The notes under the pieces: model-generated
The model's input: the letters and a program-made list of their open reading frames with translations, nothing else
What the model was told of the DNA's origin: nothing
Database searches by the model: none
Made by a program: the position numbers and the translations under genes
Assembly (NCBI RefSeq): GCF_000516985.1
Contig: NW_006917096.1
Coordinates: 1 to 64,000 of the forward strand
Origin: Pestalotiopsis fici W106-1
Lineage: Eukaryota; Ascomycota; Sordariomycetes; Amphisphaeriales; Sporocadaceae
Direction: 5' to 3'
Length of the DNA: 64,000 nucleotides
In this document: positions 55,052 to 64,000 of the stretch, piece by piece
Numbering within the stretch: position 1 is the stretch's first letter
Layout of the letters: each line of letters begins with the position of its first letter

Positions 55052-56837
55052 TTACATGCGTCCTGACTTCTCTCCGCTTTCCCGCGTCCACACCGTCGTC
55101 TTGCGCACATTGATACCCCCATGACTGCTGCCGTCTGAATAACTCGACAAGTCGTCCTCTGCATGACACGCGTGGTCCGCGACAATTTCCGTGTCCATCA
55201 TGCCCCGACCGCGATCGCCGAGCTCCAGCTGGCTTTCCGTATCCGAGTCGCCGTCGACCCCGTTCGCCGCCCCACGCCTCCTTGTCGTTGTGATCGAAAA
55301 GACGCTCGAGAATTTATTGCTACTGCCACGCTGCCTCGAGTTGTGGAGTCTCTGCTTTGTACTGCTGCTGCCGTGGCTCCTCGAGTGTGGATGGGAGGCG
55401 GACTCGCTGCCGGAGGCGACGGTGCTGCCAAAGACCTTGGGTAGGTATTTCGAGAGGTATACGCGTATCGCTGGCAGGGAAATGACAATTATGGACACAT
55501 TGACTTCTAATGCCGTCCATATCAAGGTGTCGGTATAGTCCCAGGTTGGATTGACGGTACGTGCAAATAGCACAATATAGCGTAGCCTGATACAACTCGT
55601 CAGGAGAATAAAAAACCCCAAACTAAACATGACGACTATGTTGAGCTTGTTGCGGTGACTCGTGTGGAGAGTCAGCGTCAGTGGCAGAGGTAGCAGCAAC
55701 AGGCAGACGTCTTGAAATATCGATATCGACGCCGCCGTGTATGTGAGCGCATTAACGTTCAGACATTTGTGGCTTCCGTAAGTGCCCATCCATCCTTCCC
55801 AATTATAGTCGAGCGGTAGACACTGGAAGATTTGCAAAAAGACCATTACGATGCCGGTGCAGCTGACAAAACCGATTGCAATGTACACCGTGATGCGAAA
55901 CCATCTGTTTGGGAAGATTCGCAGGAAAAAGCAGAGCATGACGAGTTTGCACAGAGCCAAAAGTGCTAGATAGAAGCTTTCGTCAATGAAGAAGAGCTGG
56001 AACGGCCATTAGCTTGTGATCAAAACAACAGATGATTAGCAATACCTTGAGTGCAGTGGTGACTGTAGAAGTGCTTTCCGTCCAAATGTCCACGCCAAAT
56101 GCTGTAAGTCGTGCTGAGAATCGTAAGTCTCCGAGCGCCATGATGCTTTCCTTGATTGATGGTTTTACTCACCATATTGTCCCACAACTGTGAATGGTAT
56201 GTAGAGCACCTACATTACCAGCGTCAACACAAGCTATGGATGGATCTCCCAGAGTGAGAGGACATACCAGGACGACAAACATGATGTAATCATCAACTCC
56301 ATAATCACGACCGCTGTCATGCCGAGCGACAAAGTGCATGATTATGCAAGTCAAAGCCACAACCTCTACAGCAATGAATCCCCAAAGATCATTTCTTCGA
56401 GATCGGTAACTTCGATCGCATGCTGTGTCCTGCAGCCTCGAGATTGCTGAGAAGCACTGTTAGGTTATCTCTGGTGATCTAGACTGTCGAATGGCGCCGA
56501 GAGGACCTACCTAGTGACTGCTCAACAGTGCAAGAAGACAAGACACAAGCTTGCACTGAGTAGTAGAAATCCATGTCGGTGCAGATGCAAGTCGAGTTGG
56601 TGGCGACTTTGCAAGCCGATTCCGGTAATTGATCGAGAATGCATGTCAACTGAGGGAAACGTCAGAAGTTAGCATATATAGATCTTCACGTAGTATTTAA
56701 AACTTCAGAGGTATAATGGAGGTGAGAAGTCTTACGCCGCATGCTGGAAGTTGACTGGCATATTGCATCAAATCGGCCGCCTGGCATACCGCGGCCAGTG
56801 ATGCCAATAATAACCAAAAGGTGCTCTGGAACCGCAT
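55052..56837 (-). CDS. CFEM-domain PTH11-type G-protein-coupled receptor
   Basis: Six exons, 56736..56837, 56511..56649, 56268..56446, 56173..56209, 56046..56101 and 55052..55996, are phase-consistent and give 485 residues. A signal peptide (MRFQSTFWLLLASLAAVCQA) precedes an eight-cysteine CFEM domain (PACGLTC, ESAC, NSTCIC, QACVLSSC and LQDTAC). Seven membrane segments follow (for example LWGFIAVEVVALTCIIMHFV, VYIAIGFVSCTGIVMVFLQI, IFQDVCLLLLPLPLTLTL, LNIVVMFSLGFFILLTSCIR, DTLIWTALEVNVSIIVISLP). The cytoplasmic tail is long, Ser/Arg-rich and acidic at intervals. In pathogenic ascomycetes this class senses host-surface cues; the ligand is unknown. Confidence 0.9.
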
Positions 56838-59603
56838 TCTGTCGTATTCTCACCCGATCAACAGGCAACAAAGGAAAAGAGAATCTGGTCGCAGATGATG
56901 ATGGACTGTAAGCCCCGTGGAAGACTTGAATCCTTGACACGGGCGGCTCTTCTCAATATCAATGCCCACACTGCAATGCAACCCGTGATCTATTATCCAC
57001 TGAGACTTAGCAGAAGTGCCGGCATACATGTGCCGTCCGATACCGCCAATGTGTCCGAGTTTGGGGATATTCTTTGCCTATTCCAACGTAGTTGATGTGG
57101 TGTAGCCTTGGCATCCGTATAGTTTCGCCTGGGCTAGCGGAGGATTGTGCCCGAGAGCGTATAGTCGAGTCAGCGCGCTAGAACAGGCACGGCAGACTTA
57201 GTCTCTTCGCACGGGTGTCGTTTCTGGCACCAAATTTTCGTCTAGGTCTTAGTTGTGCCCTCCTCTCAACTTGTGTTGTTTGGTTTTCCCTTCCCGAGAT
57301 CAGAATTAGTCGGCTTTTGATCTTGCGCAATGGGCGCGGCATGCGAGCCGATTGGGTCGCACCCAGATGTACGGCGTGTCGAACTTGAAATGTAGACGCC
57401 TGGTCTCCCGAACAGAGCGTATTCTACATTGCCATGAAGCCTAAATCATGCGCTTCGCAACACGAAGATCTGCACGTCGAAACAAGATGTGAAATAGGGA
57501 AAAGAAAGATGAAGAGTGGAAGACTTTTGCTTCAGGCGTATCGAGAATACAGTTGTGCATGGGTCGGGTAGCAATATGGTCAAGTTCAGCTCAGAAGTTT
57601 GCAATATACCAACATTATTTGCTTGTTTTGTTTAGGCGAGGCCCGTATATTGGTACAGCAGACTGCATCCAATGGACTGGATTCCATGAAAGTTAGAGTA
57701 ACCCAAAAGAGGTCCATGGCCCGCTTCTTTCTGCATTGAACCTCGCTCGTTCCTCTCCTTTACCAAGCCTCGCAAGAACCACGTCCTTGAACCAGATGCA
57801 ATGCCACGGACCTTTGAGAGAATAGCATCGGAGGAAAGAAATCAAAAGCCATGTTCATTTAGAGATGGGCAAGGTTCAAGAGTTGGGGGGTGTTAGGCGA
57901 TGAATGCTTATTGGCTACAGGCCGTATATCCCGACCTTCCGGACGTGTTCTGGTCGTGTTGCACGAGGTCGAGCTGCCAACTGGGGATATAGGGAGGGGG
58001 AGGGGGGGTTCTACGCGAGGACGCGAGCATTAAAAAGCAATCGACGCCCTCGCCCTCCCTTTGTTTGACTTTTTACCCCTTGCGCGTCTGGGAGTAGGTT
58101 GATACAGTGGCTTGCAGATAAAGCGTGAAAGGTGTGTAGTGGATGCTAAATAGACAATGTATGGTGAAATATCCTGGTCGCAGATCCGGGAACCATGAGC
58201 ATCAATGGAGACAGAACCGGCCCACCCACACCCATCGCTTCGGGAAGAGCTATCATGGCCAAGGGTCTTTGACGTTGGGCCTAGACTGTTTTTGCAGCTC
58301 ACCTACCGCCAAAGCCGCCAACGCGGCTGGACTTTGGAACTCTTGTCGTTTGTGCTATCGAGATTGAACATTTGATCTTCTCAAAAAGACATGATTGCAG
58401 TTCCGCCGTCGACAGATCAATTGATGGTCATTCTACTTTTTCCCAGACCCGATCCCATCTGCGCGCTCTGACCCGACGCCTCTCCTGTCGAGGTCCAAGC
58501 TGCTCGTCCAACGATAGCCATGAAATCAATCCTTCAACTTCCGTCTAATCGTTAGACTCGGCAGCCAGCTTGCGGCATGAGCTTAGCAAGTCCTGTCGAA
58601 GGTCCACCAAAGCGCGACTAGGACATTAGAGTTGAGATGGTTTTCCGCTAGCACTTGGGGCACCGTGCTGACGCGTAGAGCCCAAGCTTTTCTATAATCA
58701 TGCTGAAATGGCCGGTGCGATCACGGCGGGTGCTGCTTTTTCCTGATCTATTGCGACAATACTGAGTAGGGATTCTTCCTCAAATTCGTCTCAATGGAGA
58801 TAGCAGAATGGTGGCGTTGAAATGCAATCTCGCTATGCGCCGCTGTACAAATCCATTGGTTATCTAGGTACGCATCGTGGCTTGAGCTGACAGACGTCAG
58901 AACCTTGGTTGGCTCGAGATCTGAAAGGCTATCGTCCTCCCCCTTGCAACTTGACCTAGCCATCCGCAAACCGCTGTCCACGACAAAAACTCCGCTCCGC
59001 ATCCGATGGCAAAGGGAGATCGAGAAGTCGTAAGCTTAATGCCATCTCGTCCAACCAGGTCCCGAGCAAGATTGCTGAGGGTGTCATGAACCCCCTGGTC
59101 ATCCCAGCAGCAAGGGATGGATGCGCGGCGCGACGCCATTAGACTGATTGACTGAATGAACCCCCACCCTTGAATTGCCCATATTGGGAAATACTGTCGT
59201 GCATATTCAAACCACCACCACCCACATCAAGCAAAGCAGTACTATTACTACGTCAGTCATGATCTTTGGCAGATTTTCATCCCATGTTTTTAAAAGTCAA
59301 ATGGTTTCAGACATTGGGAAACATCATAGCTCAAGACTTGCATTCGAGCCGAGAGGCAGTTGGTCAGTTGATTGGTAATGCTATTACTTTGTCCTTCTTT
59401 CGATCTTCCTCCGCCTTCGCTCTGACACCAAGCACCACGTCCGAGCTCCTATGGAATGCATCAGTGACGACATTGCTGTTCTATGGATGGCGCTGTCCTT
59501 TTGACAGGATAAACCAGATGCGGAAATACTCTTTTCTGGAACACATTGCTCAAAACTCATTGCCGTCAAAATGCACGGGACTTGGATCGCCGATCAAGCT
59601 ACT
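56838..59603. other. Intergenic, 2.8 kb without a supported gene
   Basis: Small frames on both strands (for example 58030-58302, 58748-59139 minus and 59266-59607 plus) have no recognisable domains. A G-rich run gggaggggga at 57990-58010 is simple sequence. Confidence 0.4.
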
Positions 59604-60745
59604 CTAGGCCGAACATGTCTTTTCGCAACCGGAGCAAGCCGCTCCAGGTGTTCGTGTCTCGCCGCCCGATGCCACGGCCGGGCCAGGGTTCGTGTAAGAC
59701 GAGAGCTTGGAGTGAATGTTGATCAAGACACCCGGGTCGCTGGCCTTGATGGCACCGGGGAAGCTGACACCAGCCGGCACGGCAGCCGAGGAAGAGCCAC
59801 CATCGACGGTAATTTGGTAGCAGGAAACATAAAATTGTGCGCCACCGGATGAGGATGCTGTAGTAAGAACACATGGTCAGTAAATTCTTTCTTACGTTAA
59901 TGGGTTTGCCCACTCGAGCTTTCTTTGTCACCGAGAAGAGTGGATTTCAACCACTTATCCCGCCAAGTTCCGAATGCGCCTCTTGGATGTCAAGACATGA
60001 GTAATCGTCGCCTTACCTGTGTGTAGAGCAATGACCTCAGCTCGAAGCAAGTAATCTCCTGACGGTGTATTCGCTGGGATGGGCACGTCCATACGGCCAC
60101 AGCAGCCGGACAGGTCCTTGGTCCCCCAATAGTCGTCGTCGCCTGACCCGGCCCCGGACTTGGCTGCCCAAGAGTTGGCAAAGATCTTGTACCTGAATAG
60201 GAAACCAAAAGTCAATTATGTTCAAAAACGCGTACGACATCTCGTATAACCACTTGACCTTGCTCAAGTGTTGAGAAATGGTAAATCTCACCAGGAACTT
60301 GACCCGTCTGCTGTGGATGCATCGGAAACTTTGCTCAGATACACATTGACAGGACCATAGTGAGCCCCGCCAATAGCCTCGTTTGCGCACTTTCGGTCAC
60401 CGGGTTGCTATAGTCAAGCCATATGCGTCAGCTTCACATCATGGGGCTTCCATGACACTCTCAGCAATCCCCGAGGGCGGATGGAAAAGGCCATACCTGG
60501 TGCATCTCCACCGTGACGACCGAGCCGGGCTTAACGGCACATTTCCCAGAGACTCCCTTGGTGCCCCCAACATTGCATCGAATATCGGCGCTGGCTACGT
60601 TGGTGATGGGGCTGTTTGACGCGGGTAGTCGCACGCAGGTCGATCCCTTGTCCACCCCGTCGACCCAGAGTTGTTGGAACGTGGCATGGGCCGCAGCGTA
60701 GCGGACGGCTAGGGCGCTCAGCACGGTCAACTGAAAGTTCTTCAT
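59604..60745 (-). CDS. AA9 lytic polysaccharide monooxygenase
   Basis: Four exons, 60497..60745, 60292..60407, 60017..60192 and 59604..59857, are phase-consistent and give 264 residues. The signal peptide (MKNFQLTVLSALAVRYAAA) is cut just before His, giving the mature N-terminal His of the copper histidine brace (HATFQQLWVDG). Other AA9 marks are STCVRLPASNSPI, DIRCNV, PGSVVTVEMHQQPGDRKC, the second His in GGAHYGPVNVYLSKV, IPANTPSGDYLLRAEVIALH and the QFYVSCYQITV segment with its buried tyrosine. It oxidatively cleaves cellulose or related beta-glucans. There is no CBM1 at the C-terminus, which instead ends in a Cys-containing tail (GAACSGCEKTC). Confidence 0.9.
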
Positions 60746-63700
60746 TATGGAGGTCTTGAAAGATGTTGATCTCGTGGAAACCGATGTTTTGAACAGAGAG
60801 GACTTGGCTTTGCAGTTGGTACACACACCCATGAGATCAGCGGCGCCATAGTCCTTATATGATGGACAAAACAACACGCGGAACTCGAGACCGCAGCCAT
60901 TCATATTGATTCTCGCAAACCATCTTCCGTGACTTTCTCACTTACATTAACATGAGCCGCGAATAAGAGCTGGCTTGGCAAAAGGATTGGGTCGAGTCAG
61001 GGCGTCGCATTGCGGATAAAAGTACCGAGGCGGCTGAATTCAAAGTGGGCGCCAAACTCCACAAATTCTATCAATTCAATGGCCAAGAAGCTTGGTCCCG
61101 GGGTAGCAGATATAAGCTTATCAAAAAGATTAATATCGGCTCTTCGCCTGGTTGGTCTAATCTGCGTTCCGTGTCGGTTCACCACGGGCCATGGGACCTG
61201 ATATCCGCAAAATTATAGCCCTCTTGATTGCCAACGTGCCTGCAGCTTCCCCATACTTTTCATCAATGAAATACCTGCTGACCTCGGAACATTTTGATGA
61301 GGTCATTGATTGGATCCACGAGGGATTTCTCGCAACAAGCATCATGTCAAGGGATTCTCAGTTCATTAACCTTTACAGCCACTTTCCAAAAGTCTGATGT
61401 GAAAAGTGATAACCCGAGACTCTAGATATAGAATGCAATAACATTGAATTGCCCGGCCTGTGTCACACATTCCCTGAGCGACCGTCATAGTCACATACCG
61501 CGCATGTCCTACAACAGTGTAACTTACGAATTCGTACCTAACCAAATCAACTGCTCAGCACTTAGTCGATGAATACAATAGGTATCAATAGAATTCTCGG
61601 AGATTCCTGGAGGAGATATATGGTGAAATATCAATTATATGTGATCTTTCACGGTTTGCCGTGTACTAGAGCAACATATACACGTACCACAGGCTGCTGA
61701 GCAGCACTTGGAGAATTCACATGACCTTGAAGGTAGATACCTAATCGACTGTACACAGCTCGAGGGTAATGAGCTCTTCTCTGCTAGTGTTCCTCACGCA
61801 GGCATTGTCAATTGACGGATTTCAAAAAGACCACGCTTCTGATATATCCTTCTAGCCTCATGCCTCATTAAGTTGAGCCTTCCCCCTTCTGTGGATGCAT
61901 TAGGTTTCCTGTATGTATCTTTGATTTCGCATCCGGCTTTGCTGGGACTACGTTGCCTGTGCGCCATCTCACGAGGATTGTCCCATGAGGACTGAAGTTT
62001 TACAAACGAATTTGCACAAGATCGCTTTGTACTTAGCTCAGTTTCCTCGTTGGAGACCTGCGAGTTCTTTCCATTTGAATTCTCTTATTAACTAGCGTAA
62101 TGGTATGCGAACTTACTCTTTCATAAAACGATCATGTCTCAACTAGGAGAAGGATTAGGTGAAGAACTGGACAGCTCTGTTGTGTCTGGGAGAAGAAATT
62201 GGCCGGCAGACCTTTGCAAGTTGCAAATGTCGTGTTTCGCCCTGGTAGTGACCATGACATCTATCTACCATGTGGCAAGATGATAGAAATACCATGTCGA
62301 TAGTTGGCAAAGAGTGATATTCTTTGTTGCAATTTGAGGCACCTCAACATGACCAGGTAATCTGAGTTCTCTTCCTTATTTGGTCTGGTCGTGCACTGGA
62401 GTGTGGGTAGCTAGCTGTTTGCCAAGACCAAACTCTTCATTTATCTAGACTCGATGGAAATGCCGTCTGGAATCACATGATGGCAACTATCACATGGATC
62501 ATGAGTGATGCATCCAAGAGAATCTGTTCTAGGGAATCGAGGCTTGGCACGACTTTGACTAGGCTGATGAGCAATCATGTATGTGTTTTCCCGGGTGGTG
62601 AATTTTTATATCCGAGAAGAGACCCGAGCAAACGCCGCAATTTGGGAGCCCTATCTCTTTTTCGGGGGGCGCTCCTGCATATCCAACTCCAGAATCAAAT
62701 GTGTGGGTTGCGCTGCTAAAAATCCTTTGAATTCTAGTTCGGAGGTAGCCTCTCGGTCGTTGGGTAGTCCGAGGGGAAACTAGAAGAAAAAGACGCCAGA
62801 ATGCAACAAAGGGAATCTCGTGACATATTACCGCAATTCTCATACTCCACCTGGGACCCGCCCTGAACTGCGGCGGCGATCGAGGTTATGCGGCTCCCTC
62901 ATCGTGCATCATGCCTTTCTTTTCAAGGCACGATCACAATGTCATTTGTAGAAGGAAGCTTCTCCGCGCCATATCTCTCAGACATATGGGACGATCCATA
63001 ATATCTCATCGTGGAGTCTCCGCGCCAAGAGACCTAGCTCAAGCAGTAGTGATCTGCGGGCCACCTGGAACTTGCGCATGCATACAAATTATGGTAAAAA
63101 GGCACGTGAGATAAGGTCCAAGGGCACCAAATCATTGCTTGTTGTGCTGTGTTCAATGTTGAGAAAAATCTCATTGAACAAACTCCAAAAATTTGAACCG
63201 ACGTAGCCGGTTCATTTATCAAAAAGGCTTGGCAACTATATCGTCGTCGCAGTAGACTACTCTCCGCGCTCGGTTGCCGGAATCCATGTGCTAAAGATAG
63301 CCCAGATAGATAAGATCGAGCTGCCTCAACGGGCGCAATGCGGGCCAGGGCCAGGTAGTTGGAGCTTCAGTCGTCGACGCCTCCTCCAAAAGTCTCTCCT
63401 ATAGGTATGTAGGTGGTAAATTACAGGAATGCAGTCCTTTTGGTATCTTCACGTTTCAGTGATTACGAGGCCAGTTGCACCGGAAATAGAGAATAGATGG
63501 ATGCTGGTTGGACCGCTGGGTCAAGATTGACCAAACTCGGCGCTCAATTGCGTGATTGAGCAAAGATGCCCGGCTTGGCGGCGAGTGGGCGGCTGTGAGG
63601 GGGTCCACGCACCGGATCGGACAACCAATCCTCGGCCTTCGGTGCGGCGATGAGCTTGACCCATTCGTGATAAACCCTGGCTATTGTAGTATTTTGCCCA

Positions 63701-64000
63701 GACAAACCAGTGTATCTCAATGTCCAAGATATACGTTTGCATACATCCATACTTTGCATGTGAACCATGGCATGTCATGATTATTAGAAGAAAGCGTGCC
63801 GTGGACCCGGACTCGCACTCGCAGGATAGTTGAAAAAGTAGTAAAGAGCAGAGGTAAAAGCTCTGTGCTTATATGCATCGATAGCTTCAAAAATTCCTGG
63901 AATTTCTTGTCTGCATTATTTTATTTCTATCGAGACGATACCAAACGCACAGTCTGCGCACAATACAATTCCACTTGGGTATAGGTGTTCCTTGGCTATA
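60746..64000. other. Intergenic to window end, no supported gene
   Basis: Promoter of the AA9 gene, then more than 3 kb in which I found only short frames without domains, intron structure or repeats. A gene truncated by the window edge cannot be excluded. Confidence 0.4.

Overview
The window looks like an accessory, repeat-bearing region of a filamentous ascomycete (Pezizomycotina, most likely Sordariomycetes-like). The signs are short 50-110 nt GT-AG introns, Zn2Cys6 and bZIP regulators, two HET-domain proteins, a CFEM/PTH11-type receptor, a fungal tetraspanin, secreted carbohydrate-active enzymes (AA9 and GH28) and an AT-rich block at the left edge that looks like RIP (repeat-induced point mutation). 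No bacterial, organellar, rRNA or tRNA features were seen. Gene models come from reading splice sites by eye; exon phases were checked by hand wherever exon coordinates are given.

Layout. 1-2280 is an AT-rich block with two minisatellites. 3.0-4.1 kb holds a tetraspanin. 5.8-13.4 kb holds a local family of poly-glutamine / Zn2Cys6 genes: one apparently intact, one broken on the opposite strand, one isolated zinc-cluster exon and one copy with a phase problem. 14.8-15.2 kb has a glycosyltransferase remnant, followed by a DUF2470 membrane protein. 16.7-18.0 and 28.4-29.7 kb hold two damaged paralogues of an unknown gene. 19.4-21.3 kb encodes a membrane-anchored lectin-like protein. 22.2-26.3 kb is a decayed FAD-linked oxidase gene split by a 2.36-kb TIR element that carries an F-box gene. 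26.9-27.4 kb is a fragment of a labdane-type diterpene synthase. Then come a secreted beta-propeller protein, a bZIP factor, a GDSL esterase, a Ser/Thr-rich secreted protein and a GH28 protein (30-41 kb). 41.8-47.2 kb holds two convergent HET genes, one fused to a nucleoside-phosphorylase-like domain. 48.4-49.4 kb is a hypothetical gene, 49.7-50.9 kb a second TIR element, 51.5-53.8 kb a convergent enoyl reductase / alpha-beta hydrolase pair, 55.1-56.8 kb the CFEM GPCR and 59.6-60.7 kb the AA9 LPMO. The last 3.2 kb shows no gene I can support.

How it fits together. This is a region of gene turnover. Decayed specialised-metabolism genes (FAD oxidase, diterpene synthase, UGT) lie among secreted and cell-surface functions, self/non-self (HET) genes and non-autonomous TIR elements. 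The clearest unusual object is the F-box transposon. It has ~200-bp TIRs and a 9-bp target duplication, and removing the insert plus one duplication copy restores the conserved oxidase reading frame across the junction. The second is a protein that joins a degenerate PNP-like domain to a HET domain, convergent with another HET gene.
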